NCBI GenBank assembly: GCA_012519955.1
Contig: JAAYPH010000159.1
Span: 1 to 37,995, forward strand
Length of the DNA stretch: 37,995 bases
Direction of reading: 5' to 3'
From: Candidatus Epulonipiscium sp.
GTDB lineage: Bacteria > Bacillota > Clostridia > Lachnospirales > Defluviitaleaceae
Position 1 is the first letter of the stretch, and every line of letters begins with the position of its first letter. This document shows, one piece after another, positions 16,526 through 26,078 of this stretch. The notes beneath the pieces were generated by a model. That model was not told where the DNA came from. It made no database searches and saw nothing but the letters and a program-made list of their open reading frames with translations. The position numbers and the translations under genes are program-made.

Positions 16526-18742
16526 TTATTGAACCAGCTTTAACTTCGCAAGTCTCGCCATTAATTTTTTACTTCCAAACTTAGGGAAAGTTACTGTCAC
16601 TTCATAATCGGCTCCAGCGTAGCGAATATCTTCCACCGTTCCTACTCCAAATTTTATATGTTTCACCAAATCACCACATTCAAATTCCAAAGGCGTATTT
16701 TCAGAAGAACTATTGTCCGCCTTCGATACGGCTCCTTGATAAGGGGTATAAGTGTGTAGAACTTTATTCCTGGATCTAATACCGGCTAAAGGATCAACTG
16801 CTTTTTTTACCTTGTTTCCAATGGAAATCAAATCTTTTGGAAGCTCGGAAATAAATCTGGAGCATCTGTTGTATTGAGTAAGTCCTCTAAGCATTCTGGA
16901 CTTGGCATAACATAAATAAAGCTTTTGTCTTGCTCTTGTGATTCCTACATAACACAATCTTCTTTCTTCTTCTACTGCATCTTCATTTTCCGATACAACA
17001 CTCATATAACTTGGGAAAATACCTTCTTCCAAACCAGTTATAAATACATAAGGAAATTCCAATCCCTTTGCACTATGAAGAGTCATTAATACCACTGCAT
17101 TATTCGCTTCATTGTAATTGTCGATATCCGCAACTAGAGAAACTTCTTCCAGGAAACCTTCAAGGCTTGGTTCCTCTGCATTCTGATCGTAATCCGCTGC
17201 TTTAGATATTAATTCCTTGATATTTTGTATTCTTTCTTTTGACTCTTCTGTGTTTTCATTTTCCAGTTCTTTCAAATATCCTGTGCGTTCCAAAATATTT
17301 TCAACAAGTTCCATAACGCTTCCTGCTTGGGCCTCTACCTGAAAAACCCCAATTAAATCGGCGAATTTTTTTAACTTTGAAGCGGATCGTCCAAATTGGG
17401 AAACAATTTCAACATCTCTGATAGCATCAAAGAAGCTCATATCATAATCGGAAGCAAAAGCTTCTACCTTGCCAATGGTTGTGTCTCCAATCCCCCTCTT
17501 TGGTACATTAATAATTCTCTTTAAAGATAAATCGTCTGAAGGATTTTGGATCACCCTTAAATAACCTAATAAATCTTTGATTTCTTTTCTCTCATAGAAT
17601 CGCACTCCCCCAAGCAGTCGATAGGGAATAGCATGTTTTATGAAATGTTCTTCTAATACACGGGACTGAGCATTGGTACGGTATAAAACCGCAAAATCCT
17701 TATATTCTCTTCCTTCTTCTTCGATTTGTTTTACGATTTCATTTGCAACAAATTCTGCTTCGTCATGTTCATTGTCCGTTTCACGAACATCTATTAAATC
17801 TCCCTGCTCATTTTCCGTCCAAAGCGCCTTTGACTTTCTTCCAAAATTATTCTTGATTACTGCATTGGCTGCATCCAATATCACCTTGGTAGAACGATAA
17901 TTTTGTTCTAATTTAATTACCTTGGCGTTTTTAAAATCCTTTTCAAAGTCCAATATATTTCTTATATTTGCACCTCTCCAACCATAAATGCTTTGGTCAT
18001 CGTCCCCTACAACACAAAGATTGTGGTGTTTGGAAGCCAATAATTTTACCAGTTTATATTGGGCAGTATTGGTATCCTGATACTCGTCCACCATGATGTA
18101 TTCAAATCTATTTTGATAGTATTCTAAAACCTCTGGATGATAGATAAATAATTCTACGGTTTTAAAAATAATATCATCAAAATCCAGAGCATTATTGCTT
18201 TCTAATTTTTTCTGATACAGTTTATAAATATTGGCCAATTTTTCTTTCCTAAAATCCCCTGCACTATTTTTCTCATAGTCACTGGCGGATACCAATTCAT
18301 TCTTTTGATTGCTGATTTCCCCCAAAACATAACTCACCGGATAATTTTTTTCATTATAATTTAATTCTTTAAGACATTCTTTAATAAGAGATTTTTGGTC
18401 CCCTGTATCATAAATGGTGAAATAACGATTGTATCCAATTTTATCTATATCTCTTCTAAGGATCTTTACACAGGCTGAATGGAAAGTGCTCACCCAAATT
18501 TCTTCAGCGCCTTTGCCTACTAATTGATCCACTCTTTCTCTCATTTCCTTTGCCGCTTTATTCGTAAATGTAATCGCAAGAATCTTCCAGGGAAGAATAT
18601 TTTTTTCCTGGATAAGGTAAGCAATCCTATGGGTCAGTACCCTTGTTTTCCCTGAACCTGCCCCGGCTAAAATCAATACCGGTCCTTCTGTCTGCAATAC
18701 CGCTTCCTTTTGTTTTGGATTCAAACCCTCTACTAAACGCAT
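16526..18742 (-). CDS. pcrA: ATP-dependent 3'-5' DNA helicase PcrA/UvrD
   Basis: 738-residue SF1A helicase for repair and replication, removing recombinase filaments and aiding excision repair. Motifs in order: Walker A GAGSGKTRVLTHR (about 27-39), Ia FTNKAAKEMRERV, Walker B DEYQDTN (about 218-224), III GDDDQSIYGWRGA (about 243-255), IV YRSTKVI, V TLHSAKGLEFPYVF, VI YVGITRARQKLYL. The last about 50 residues (FECGDLVKHIKFGVGTVEDI on) form the Tudor-like tail that binds RNA polymerase in PcrA. ATG 18742 is chosen over the upstream 18784 start because AAAAAGGAG sits just before it. It follows yerC after a stem-loop. Confidence 0.95.
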   Translation of the reverse strand: MRLVEGLNPKQKEAVLQTEGPVLILAGAGSGKTRVLTHRIAYLIQEKNILPWKILAITFTNKAAKEMRERVDQLVGKGAEEIWVSTFHSACVKILRRDIDKIGYNRYFTIYDTGDQKSLIKECLKELNYNEKNYPVSYVLGEISNQKNELVSASDYEKNSAGDFRKEKLANIYKLYQKKLESNNALDFDDIIFKTVELFIYHPEVLEYYQNRFEYIMVDEYQDTNTAQYKLVKLLASKHHNLCVVGDDDQSIYGWRGANIRNILDFEKDFKNAKVIKLEQNYRSTKVILDAANAVIKNNFGRKSKALWTENEQGDLIDVRETDNEHDEAEFVANEIVKQIEEEGREYKDFAVLYRTNAQSRVLEEHFIKHAIPYRLLGGVRFYERKEIKDLLGYLRVIQNPSDDLSLKRIINVPKRGIGDTTIGKVEAFASDYDMSFFDAIRDVEIVSQFGRSASKLKKFADLIGVFQVEAQAGSVMELVENILERTGYLKELENENTEESKERIQNIKELISKAADYDQNAEEPSLEGFLEEVSLVADIDNYNEANNAVVLMTLHSAKGLEFPYVFITGLEEGIFPSYMSVVSENEDAVEEERRLCYVGITRARQKLYLCYAKSRMLRGLTQYNRCSRFISELPKDLISIGNKVKKAVDPLAGIRSRNKVLHTYTPYQGAVSKADNSSSENTPLEFECGDLVKHIKFGVGTVEDIRYAGADYEVTVTFPKFGSKKLMARLAKLKLVQ

Positions 18743-18771
18743 ACGTATTCTCCTTTTTCCTCTTCTAAACA

Positions 18772-18804
18772 AAATCCTTTCCAACAGAAATGTGGAAAGG
18801 ATTT
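18772..18804 (-). terminator. Stem-loop between yerC and pcrA
   Basis: A perfect 12-bp stem (18772-18783 with 18793-18804) with a 9-base loop, beginning at the yerC stop. The minus-strand tail is TTTTGTTT-like, only moderately U-rich, so part of the transcription from the yerC promoter may continue into pcrA. Confidence 0.65.
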
Positions 18805-18805
18805 A

Positions 18806-19102
18806 TTATTTATTATTTTTTTCTAATCGATCAAGTACCATATTATATCCATCCGAGCCGTAAGTCAATGACCTGTTGACTCTGCTGATTGTTGCTGTTG
18901 AAGCTCCGGTCTTCTCAGTAATCTCCGAATAGGTTTTATGCTGCCTTAACATCTTTGCCACTTCCAGTCTTTGTGCCAAAGATTTAATTTCATGAATGGT
19001 GCATATGTCTTCAAAAAAGGAATAACATTCATCTATATTTTCAAGCAGTAAAATTGCCTCAAAAAGACGGTCCGTAGCATCATCTTTTATTTTCGAATTC
19101 AT
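18806..19102 (-). CDS. yerC: YerC/YecD family TrpR-like DNA-binding protein
   Basis: 98 residues, one TrpR-like helix-turn-helix domain: ICTIHEIKSLAQRLEVAKML (about 43-62) and KTYSEITEKTGASTATISRV (about 66-85) are typical of the YerC family, found next to pcrA in Firmicutes. The regulated genes are not evident here. The start at 19102 follows AAAGGAG; the frame upstream to 19129 has no such support. Its promoter -35 touches the 3' end of the PHP gene. Confidence 0.85.
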   Translation of the reverse strand: MNSKIKDDATDRLFEAILLLENIDECYSFFEDICTIHEIKSLAQRLEVAKMLRQHKTYSEITEKTGASTATISRVNRSLTYGSDGYNMVLDRLEKNNK

Positions 19103-19143
19103 TGGAGTACTCCTTTCCAACTTTAACATACCGACTCTTTATT

Positions 19144-19173
19144 ATTGTACAGTATGAAAGAAGCCCAAGTCAA
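19144..19173 (-). promoter_or_regulatory. Sigma-A promoter of yerC(-pcrA)
   Basis: On minus, TTGACT (19173-19168), 18-bp spacer, TACAAT (19149-19144), about 42 bp upstream of the yerC start. Confidence 0.6.
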
Positions 19174-19877
19174 GCTAAAAAACTTTTTAGCAGTTCTACA
19201 GATGTATTAACGATTAAATGCTCCGGCACTTCCAAATCTTCAATGAGTTTTTCAACATGTCCAAAATTCCCTACATCAAAAGATATATGGGCATCGCTTC
19301 CCATGATGAAAGGCATATCCATTCTAACACATTCTTTGATGATCTCACGAACCGTATCGGTCCCTCCTGCTCTAAAACTATCGGGCTTTAAAGAAGTATT
19401 ATTCATCTCAAGAAGGGTTCCATATTCTTTTGCAGCCTCTACCACAGCCTTAATATCTATAGGATATCTTGGATCTCCCGGATGTCCGATAATATCTATG
19501 TGGGGATTTTGTATGACTTTAATTAAAGCATTGGTATTTTCCACAATGCTCCCCGGTTTTATGCATGGGGGATGAAAACTGGCAATAACGATATCAAGCT
19601 GTTCTAATGTTTCTTGACCTAAGTCTACCCGTCCTTCAAAATCCAATATATTGACTTCTGCTCCCCTTAAAACTTCTACGCCATATAACTTTCTGGGAAT
19701 AACAATTAAGTTATGAAAATGGAATAGGTGAGCTCCACCGGGTAATGTCTCGGCATGGTCTGTAATCGCGATAAGTTCTAAGCCCCTATTAGAAGCTTCT
19801 TTTGCTATTTCTTGTACTGTACTATAAGCGTGTCCACTGGAAACCGTATGGCAGTGGGTATCTAAAACAAATTTCAT
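19170..19877 (-). CDS. PHP-family metal-dependent phosphatase/hydrolase (YcdX-like)
   Basis: 235 residues, one PHP domain. Metal-site motifs in order: DTHCHT (6-11), TDHAE (about 39-43), GAEVNI (about 72-77), FHPP (about 101-104), GHPGDPRYP (about 131-139) and GSDAHISFD (about 194-202). Members hydrolyse phosphomonoesters using a trinuclear metal site; the cell substrate is unknown. AAGGAGATG precedes the start. It is upstream of yerC with no hairpin between, so readthrough is possible. Confidence 0.85.
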   Translation of the reverse strand: MKFVLDTHCHTVSSGHAYSTVQEIAKEASNRGLELIAITDHAETLPGGAHLFHFHNLIVIPRKLYGVEVLRGAEVNILDFEGRVDLGQETLEQLDIVIASFHPPCIKPGSIVENTNALIKVIQNPHIDIIGHPGDPRYPIDIKAVVEAAKEYGTLLEMNNTSLKPDSFRAGGTDTVREIIKECVRMDMPFIMGSDAHISFDVGNFGHVEKLIEDLEVPEHLIVNTSVELLKSFLA

Positions 19878-19981
19878 GAAATGACATCTCCTTAAAATCC
19901 ATTCTTATATTGCTTCAGTAGTTTTACTGATTACATCCATGAACTATTGTAACACATTCGATTAGATTTGAAAAATTAAGT

Positions 19982-20866
19982 TTATTTAATAACTCTGTTT
20001 CGTCCCTGCTCTTTGGCTTGATAAAGTTTATTGTCTACATATTTAAATAAATCGTTAACTGCAAATTCATTGCTGTCTATCGTAGATAGTCCAAAAGAAG
20101 CGGTTATATTGATCTTCTTATCTTCAAATCTAATTACAGTTTTTTCAATGGTTTTTCTGATTCTTTCAAGCGCTTTATAAGCTTTTTCATTATTGGTATT
20201 GGGAAGGCATATTAAAAATTCTTCTCCTCCATACCTTGCAGCCCAATCCGTTTCATTTCTAATAGAGTTTAATAATATGGCGCCTACTGTCTTTATTGCA
20301 ATATCTCCTACATTATGACCGTAAGTATCATTAATTGTTTTAAAATGATCAATATCAAGCATGGCAATAGATAATGGATGTTTTGCATTGCATTTACTAA
20401 TTTCATGAGGCAACATTCTATCCATATACCTTCTATTATAAAGATTGGTTAAAGGATCTTTCATAATCAGCGTGTTTAAATCCTGCACAATATTCTGCAG
20501 TTCATGTTCCTGGCTTCGATAAACCGTTTCAATCACTAATCCCTCGGTAATGTCTTTAATCAATTCCAAAACCAGGTTCCCGTTACTGCCTTTGATAAGA
20601 CTTGTGAACACCAGCAGCATTTTATCTCCTACATGCTGTATTTTCATTAGGGTTTTTTGGTTTGTTAACGTCTCAAGACCAATACAATTTGAACACTCTT
20701 TATTATCCAATACCCCTGAATAACAAAGTATAGAATCCTCTATAATTTTTCCATCTTTATATTTAATGATTTTTTTAGTAATCGGCTCTACAATCCTTAC
20801 AATATCAAAGATTTCCTCATATGCTTCTATTTGCTGCAATATTTTATAGCTTAGTATATCGTTCAT
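19982..20866 (-). CDS. Diguanylate cyclase with Cys-containing N-terminal sensor
   Basis: 294 residues, soluble. The C-terminal GGDEF domain (about 133-294) has the active-site motif RYGGEEF and the start motif DPLTNLYNRRYMDR, so it should make cyclic di-GMP from GTP. At the inhibitory RxxD site the residues are NETD, so product inhibition is probably lost. The N-terminal about 125 residues look PAS-like and contain CYSGVLDNKECSNC (about 48-61), which could hold a metal, cluster or redox switch (inference). GAGGT precedes the ATG. Monocistronic by appearance, with no effector gene nearby. Confidence 0.88.
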   Translation of the reverse strand: MNDILSYKILQQIEAYEEIFDIVRIVEPITKKIIKYKDGKIIEDSILCYSGVLDNKECSNCIGLETLTNQKTLMKIQHVGDKMLLVFTSLIKGSNGNLVLELIKDITEGLVIETVYRSQEHELQNIVQDLNTLIMKDPLTNLYNRRYMDRMLPHEISKCNAKHPLSIAMLDIDHFKTINDTYGHNVGDIAIKTVGAILLNSIRNETDWAARYGGEEFLICLPNTNNEKAYKALERIRKTIEKTVIRFEDKKINITASFGLSTIDSNEFAVNDLFKYVDNKLYQAKEQGRNRVIK

Positions 20867-21013
20867 GCCATACCTCTTCTCTTACAGTCCATTCTCTTTT
20901 AGCATTTATTTCTTATTCATAATTAATGTTAATACATATACTAAATTATTTCAGCATAAAATACAACTAATTATTTAAACTAAACATATCATTTTATACG
21001 AATTAAAAAATAA

Positions 21014-21055
21014 ATACCCTATAAGAAGCCTTTATTAGGTCTGCTTATAGGGTAT
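21014..21055 (-). terminator. Terminator of the mgl operon
   Basis: A 12-bp stem (21014-21025 with 21044-21055) with a partly paired loop and a T-rich minus-strand tail. It lies 8 bp after the mglC stop. Confidence 0.8.
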
Positions 21056-21063
21056 ATTTTCCA

Positions 21064-22092
21064 CTATTTTCTCTTTATATACTTTCTCATATCAATGGCA
21101 ACTGCTATAACGATAATTAATCCTTTTATAATATATTGAATATAAGGACTAACATCCACATAGGAAAGGCCGTAGTTTATAATCTGGAACATGATTACGC
21201 CTGTGATAATACCGGCTATACTGCCCACCCCGCCATTAAAGGATACGCCTCCAACTACACAGGCAGCGATAGCATCCAGCTCATAGCCGTTACCAAGGTT
21301 ATTGGTTGCACTGCCGGTTCTTGCTACTTCTAAGAATCCTCCGAATCCATAGAGAATACCTGCCATTAAATAAACAAGGACAACGGTTTTAATGATATTT
21401 ACTCCTGACACTGTAGCTGCTTCTTCATTACCACCTACCGCAAACATGTTTTTACCAAGTTTTGTTTTATTCCATATAAACCAAACAATGGCTGAAGTAA
21501 TTGCCGCATAAATAACCAGCTTAGGGATTTCTATAATGCCTAGGTTAATGCTTCCCTGAGCAAAAGATGTAAATCTGGTATCCAGACCTGCTATTGGGGA
21601 CGCCCCAACAGCGTCATAATATAATGAGGTAATACCATAAATCATCAGCTGTGCCCCTAAGGTTACAATAAATGCATGTACTTTGAACCTGGCAACCACA
21701 TAACCGCTAATGGTAGAAAAAAGTCCTGTCAAAACAACAACTAATAAAATAGGTATGATCAAAGGAAGCTGAGACATTTCCGGGTATATTCTTCTTGCAT
21801 AATCTGGTGCTTGCAATAAAGATGCAGATATAACGGCAGAGAATCCCACCATACGACCAACCGAAAGATCTGTTCCTGCCAATACTAAAAGTCCAGCAAC
21901 TCCAAGAGCCAAAATAACACGGGTAGACGCCTGTGTAATGATAAATCTAAAGTTTTGCACAGATAAGAACGAGTTATCCATCGCAATAATAACTCCAATT
22001 AAAGCCAGAATAACAAAGTATATCGCATTATTAACCAATAAATCTCCTATGCTCTTTCTATCCCATTTTCTATCAAGTATTTTTAAATTCAT
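21064..22092 (-). CDS. mglC: Galactose/methylgalactoside ABC transporter permease
   Basis: 342-residue membrane permease of the ribose/galactose class, about 8-10 membrane segments. Landmarks: the segment LGVAGLLVLAGTDLSVGRMV near 63-82 (substrate path), GGNEEAATVSGVNI near 215-228 (ATPase-coupling loop) and LDAIAACVVGGVSFNGGVGS near 265-284. A GTG at 22098 extends the frame by two codons but lies next to AGGAGG; ATG 22092 has proper spacing. Last gene of mglBAC, 11 bp after mglA. Confidence 0.92.
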   Translation of the reverse strand: MNLKILDRKWDRKSIGDLLVNNAIYFVILALIGVIIAMDNSFLSVQNFRFIITQASTRVILALGVAGLLVLAGTDLSVGRMVGFSAVISASLLQAPDYARRIYPEMSQLPLIIPILLVVVLTGLFSTISGYVVARFKVHAFIVTLGAQLMIYGITSLYYDAVGASPIAGLDTRFTSFAQGSINLGIIEIPKLVIYAAITSAIVWFIWNKTKLGKNMFAVGGNEEAATVSGVNIIKTVVLVYLMAGILYGFGGFLEVARTGSATNNLGNGYELDAIAACVVGGVSFNGGVGSIAGIITGVIMFQIINYGLSYVDVSPYIQYIIKGLIIVIAVAIDMRKYIKRK

Positions 22093-22103
22093 AACCACCC
22101 CTC

Positions 22104-23606
22104 CTATAAATACATGGCTGCAAGCCTTAGAATTTCCTCTTGATTTGTTTCTTGTGTATTGACAATACCTGCAAGCCTACCGTTACTCATGACCAAAATC
22201 CTATCAGTAATCCCTAATAGTTCCGGCATTTCGGAGGAAACCACAATGATTCCTTTTCCCTTGTTTGCAAGGTCTATAATAAGTTGATATATTTCATATT
22301 TAGCACCAACATCTATTCCTCTTGTTGGTTCATCCAGCATGAGAATTTCAGGATTTGTAAGCAGCCATCTGCCTAATATCACTTTTTGCTGGTTACCGCC
22401 GGATAAATTTCTAATAAGTGCTTTATGAGAAGGGGTTTTTACAGCCATTCTCTCGATCACCCAGTTTGTGTCTTTTTCAATAGCTTTGTCGTTTAGTACA
22501 CCCATTTTATTGGTATACTGAGATATATTCGCTATCATAGAATTGAATTTTATATTCAGTACGGCAAATATTCCTGTTCTTCTTCGATCTTCAGTTAAAA
22601 GAGCAAAACCATTTTTAATAGCTTCTCTAGAATCCCTGTTTTCCATTTCCTTTCCATGTAAAAGGATTTTTCCTGATTCTTTCTTCCTGATGCCGAATAT
22701 GGTTTCTAAGATTTCTGTTCTTTTTGAGCCCATAAGCCCTGCTACACCTAATATTTCTCCTTCTCTCAGTTCAAAAGATACATCTTCAATGGACGGTTTA
22801 TAAGTCGCCGTCAGATTTTTTACCTCTAATATAGTTTTTCCAGGCTTATTGGTTTTCGGCGGGAAACGATGGGTAAGGTCCCGTCCTACCATAAGATTAA
22901 TAATTTTATCTGTAGTTAATTCTTTCGCAGAATGGGTTGCTATCCATTTTCCATCTCGCATGATAGTAACCTCATCAGATATTTTAAGGATTTCTTCCAT
23001 TTTATGAGAAATATAAATAATTCCGCAGCCTTTGTCTCTTAATCGATTGATGATTCTAAATAAATGCTCTACCTCTTTTTCAGTTAATGAAGATGTAGGT
23101 TCATCCATTACAATAATTTTAGCATCATAAGATACTGCTTTTGCAATTTCTACCATTTGGCACTGAGATACTGAAAGGTGCTCGATTTTTTGTTTCGGGT
23201 CAATGTCTATTTCTAAATCCTCAAATATTTTCTTTGTTTCTTGATACATCTTTTTCTCATCAATGGTGATTCCCTTATGTGGAAATCTTCCAAGCCAGAT
23301 ATTATCCATCACCCTTGTCTGCCTTACTTGATTGAGCTCTTGATGTACCATGGATACTCCTTGCTCCAAAGCCTGTTTTGGGTTATCAAAACGAATGCGT
23401 TTTCCTTGTAAGTAGATTTCTCCTTCATCTTCTATATAAATTCCAAACAAACACTTCATAAGCGTCGACTTCCCTGCTCCATTTTCACCCATGAGAGCAT
23501 GTACGCTGCCATGTCTAAGCATTAATTGGGCATGGTCTAAAGCTTTAACCCCCGGGAACTCTTTACAAATATCTTTCATCTCAAGCAAGTATGTTATATT
23601 TTCCAT
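22104..23606 (-). CDS. mglA: Galactose/methylgalactoside ABC transporter ATPase, two nucleotide-binding domains
   Basis: About 500 residues with two ABC domains, as in MglA/RbsA. Domain 1: Walker [13 protein letters not shown], signature-region [15 protein letters not shown], Walker [13 protein letters not shown]. Domain 2: the degenerate Walker [12 protein letters not shown] usual for this family, intact [15 protein letters not shown] and Walker [13 protein letters not shown]. Paired with MglC in the membrane it powers sugar uptake. ATG 23606 has a GGTGA-type binding site; a GTG at 23621 is an alternative. A stem-loop separates it from mglB. Confidence 0.93.
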   Translation of the reverse strand: MENITYLLEMKDICKEFPGVKALDHAQLMLRHGSVHALMGENGAGKSTLMKCLFGIYIEDEGEIYLQGKRIRFDNPKQALEQGVSMVHQELNQVRQTRVMDNIWLGRFPHKGITIDEKKMYQETKKIFEDLEIDIDPKQKIEHLSVSQCQMVEIAKAVSYDAKIIVMDEPTSSLTEKEVEHLFRIINRLRDKGCGIIYISHKMEEILKISDEVTIMRDGKWIATHSAKELTTDKIINLMVGRDLTHRFPPKTNKPGKTILEVKNLTATYKPSIEDVSFELREGEILGVAGLMGSKRTEILETIFGIRKKESGKILLHGKEMENRDSREAIKNGFALLTEDRRRTGIFAVLNIKFNSMIANISQYTNKMGVLNDKAIEKDTNWVIERMAVKTPSHKALIRNLSGGNQQKVILGRWLLTNPEILMLDEPTRGIDVGAKYEIYQLIIDLANKGKGIIVVSSEMPELLGITDRILVMSNGRLAGIVNTQETNQEEILRLAAMYL

Positions 23607-23638
23607 GAATTCTATCACCACTCTTTGCTCTAAATATT

Positions 23639-23672
23639 AAGTAAATAAGCCTCCTTTGAGGCTTATTTACTT
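23639..23672 (-). terminator. Intercistronic stem-loop between mglB and mglA
   Basis: A perfect 15-bp stem (23639-23653 with 23658-23672) with a CTTT loop and a weak U tail. Same placement as the stem-loop after oppA: a likely 3'-end stabiliser or leaky terminator favouring the binding protein. Confidence 0.65.
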
Positions 23673-23699
23673 TGCTTGGTAATAATTTTTTCTCAGGTC

Positions 23700-24791
23700 T
23701 TATTTCATACCGTATGCTTCTTCAGCAACATCTAAATTTTCCTCTGTAATAGCAACATAAGGTACACGAACTGCTAATGTTTCATCAAGTTCCCAGCTTG
23801 TTCCTTCTAAAACATCTTTTCCAAGAGCTGCGTTAACAGCCAATTCTAAAGTAGCTTTACCTTGGTTAAGTGGGTCATTAAGTACTGTTCCTACCATTTT
23901 ACCTTCTTTGATTAATTCAAGGGCTTCAGGGATAGCGTCTACACCTACAACCGGCATAAACTTATCTCCTTCAAAATAACCTGCAGCCTTTAAAGCTTCT
24001 ATAACACCTAAAGCCATGCCGTCATTGTTGCATAATACCATTTCGATTTTGTCTCCATGGGCTGCAAGCCATGTTTCCATAAGTTCTTTACCTTTTGATG
24101 CATCCCACATACCGGTTTGTTTTGCTAATTCTTCTGTGGTTATACCTTTTGCTTCAATGGTAGCAACGGATTCTTTTGTTCTTGCTTCTGCATCAGGATG
24201 TCCTGGTTCTCCCATCAGCATTACATACTGCATTTTACCATCGCCGTTTTTATCCCATTCTGGATGCGCTGCCCATGCTTTAGCAACAAGTTCCCCTTGG
24301 ATAATTCCTGATTCAGCAGAGTTTGTTCCAACGAACCATGCTTTATCGTAACCTACATTATTAGTACCATCTGGATATTCTTTGTTAAAGAATATAACTG
24401 GGATGCCTGCAGCTTTAGCTTTGTCTGCAATTGCTGGGGCTGCACCGGGATCTACAAGGTTAATAGCAAGAGCCTTAACCCCTTTTGCAATCATTGTATC
24501 TACCTGGTCATTTTGTTTGGATTGGTCATTTTGTGAATCGTTCATAAGAAGTTCAGCTTTTCCCTGAGCTGCAGATTCAATGGACATTCTTGTATAAGAC
24601 ATAAAATTATCATCATATTTGTAAATCGTTACCCCAATAAGTGGTATATCCCCCGCAGATGCTTCTGTAGCTTCAGTTGTTTGTGCTGTTCCTGTCGTTT
24701 CTGTTGTTGTCTTGGTTTGGGAGCCACAAGCTGTAATTCCCATTACCATCCCCGCCATAAGTAATACACTTAGTAACTTTTTAACCTTCAT
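23700..24791 (-). CDS. mglB: Galactose/glucose-binding lipoprotein
   Basis: 363 residues. The lipobox ITAC gives lipidated Cys 22, followed by a Thr-rich linker (about 25-46). All ten sugar-contact residues known for E. coli MglB can be placed: Asp61, Phe63, Asn136, His198, Asp200, Arg204, Trp229, Asn256, Asp285 and Asn305. The calcium loop DKNGDGKMQ is at 180-188. It should therefore bind D-glucose and/or D-galactose and hand it to MglAC. First gene of mglBAC; probably controlled by the regulator pair encoded upstream. Confidence 0.93.
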   Translation of the reverse strand: MKVKKLLSVLLMAGMVMGITACGSQTKTTTETTGTAQTTEATEASAGDIPLIGVTIYKYDDNFMSYTRMSIESAAQGKAELLMNDSQNDQSKQNDQVDTMIAKGVKALAINLVDPGAAPAIADKAKAAGIPVIFFNKEYPDGTNNVGYDKAWFVGTNSAESGIIQGELVAKAWAAHPEWDKNGDGKMQYVMLMGEPGHPDAEARTKESVATIEAKGITTEELAKQTGMWDASKGKELMETWLAAHGDKIEMVLCNNDGMALGVIEALKAAGYFEGDKFMPVVGVDAIPEALELIKEGKMVGTVLNDPLNQGKATLELAVNAALGKDVLEGTSWELDETLAVRVPYVAITEENLDVAEEAYGMK

Positions 24792-24824
24792 TAAATACCC
24801 TCCTCAATTTTCTCTAATTATTTT

Positions 24825-24868
24825 AGATTTCCAAGAGATTTTTTGGTCAGTATTTCTTTTGGAAATCT
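24825..24868 (-). promoter_or_regulatory. Inverted repeat in the mglB leader: candidate operator or hairpin
   Basis: Perfect 10-bp arms, AGATTTCCAA (24825-24834) and TTGGAAATCT (24859-24868), with centres 34 bp apart, 34-77 bp upstream of the mglB start. It may bind the AraC-type regulator or form an RNA hairpin. A TAAAAT -10 at about 24824-24819 (minus) has no clear -35, as expected for an activator-dependent promoter. Confidence 0.4.
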
Positions 24869-24950
24869 ACATGATTCATTTTAGCCGTTATTTCGCACAA
24901 AATGAATAAACTATTTTCCTATGTTTTTATAAAAATTTATCAAATTAAAA

Positions 24951-24983
24951 AATACCTAAGGGATTTTTTATCCCCCAGGTATT
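24951..24983 (-). terminator. Terminator after the sensor lipoprotein gene
   Basis: Stem AATACCT/AGGTATT plus GGGAT/ATCCC separated by a symmetric 2x2 internal loop (24951-24964 with 24970-24983), minus-strand tail of six T. It separates the regulatory operon from mglBAC. Confidence 0.8.
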
Positions 24984-26067
24984 ATTTTTTAAGAATCGAG
25001 GTATGTTTTTTTACTGTATCTACATTTTCTTTCGTAACTTTTTTATGTTTTACCCAAAAATAATTATCTTTTTCTTCTGTACTTATATCAATTTCTAAAT
25101 CATTAACACCTATACATTGGTACAATTTATACACAATGCACTTTGCCTGCTCATCATAATCATTTAAAATCGTACCGATCATCGTTCCATTTTCTATAGC
25201 TTCTAAAGCTTCATCCACACCGTCTACTCCTATTACGGGCATCCATTGATCTCCGTTAAAGTAGCCGTATTCTTTTAAAGCTCCAATGGCGCCTAAGGCC
25301 ATTTCATCATTATTAGACAGTACAATTTCTATGTCATCTCCAAATTCTTTAAGCCAGGTTTCCATCATTGCCTTGCCTTCATTTTTAAGCCAACTTCCCG
25401 AATCCATACCTAGGTTTTCCATCTTTAAGCCATTTTCCTCCAGTACCTTTATACAGTGATAGGTACGTAAAATGGCATCTTGATGTCCATGTTCTCCTTC
25501 TATCATGACATACTGAATCTTCCCGTCCTTATTCTTGTCCAGATCCAGTCCATTATTGATAGCCTCTACCAATATTTCGCCCTGCATTCTTCCTGCCTCT
25601 TCAGCACTGGTACCTACATAATAGATTCTGTCCCATTTTTTCATGTCCTGAGGAACCGGCTCTCTATTAAAGAAAATGGTATCTATCTTTGCTCTTTGTG
25701 CCTTATCAATTATCATTGAAGCATCCGCTCTGTCTACGGTATTCGCAAGTATGACATCATAACCTTCTTTAATAAAATGATCGATTTGGCTATTTTGAAG
25801 TTCTTCATTGTTGGCGCTGTCTAACACCTCTAATTCTATTTGAACACCTGCGTCTTCTTCATATAATTCTATATAGTATGCTACCATATCTCGAAGATAA
25901 CCGATAAAGGTATCTTCGGCATTATAAATGACCATTCCCACTTTAAATCCTTTTTTTCCTGCCTGACTTACATTTGAATACTGATTTACAGCAGTGCAAG
26001 CATTTAATAATGTAGCAATGAAAGTAATCATCAGCAGTATACTGCCTTTTTTCACATACCTCCGCAT
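24982..26067 (-). CDS. Galactose/glucose-binding sensor lipoprotein (MglB paralogue) of a three-component system
   Basis: 361 residues. Lipobox LNAC (Cys 24). Homologous to MglB along its whole length, with all sugar-contact positions kept: Asp52, Phe54, Asn134, His195, Asp197, Arg201, Trp226, Asn253, Asp282 and Asn302; calcium loop DKNKDGKIQ at 177-185. It lies 11 bp after the histidine kinase stop, ahead of a terminator, not in the transporter operon. By analogy with the C. beijerinckii XylFII-LytS system (binding protein plus kinase), it probably senses sugar outside and signals to the kinase. Start follows AGGGGGG. Confidence 0.85.
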   Translation of the reverse strand: MRRYVKKGSILLMITFIATLLNACTAVNQYSNVSQAGKKGFKVGMVIYNAEDTFIGYLRDMVAYYIELYEEDAGVQIELEVLDSANNEELQNSQIDHFIKEGYDVILANTVDRADASMIIDKAQRAKIDTIFFNREPVPQDMKKWDRIYYVGTSAEEAGRMQGEILVEAINNGLDLDKNKDGKIQYVMIEGEHGHQDAILRTYHCIKVLEENGLKMENLGMDSGSWLKNEGKAMMETWLKEFGDDIEIVLSNNDEMALGAIGALKEYGYFNGDQWMPVIGVDGVDEALEAIENGTMIGTILNDYDEQAKCIVYKLYQCIGVNDLEIDISTEEKDNYFWVKHKKVTKENVDTVKKHTSILKK

Positions 26068-26078
26068 ATAAATCCCCC

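Noticed and set aside
19102-19575. 157-residue plus-strand open frame
   Set aside because: Antisense shadow of the PHP hydrolase gene, whose metal motifs are intact on minus.
24880-24900. Possible catabolite (cre) box near GCGAAATAACGG upstream of mglB
   Set aside because: The match to the cre consensus is too poor at the conserved positions.
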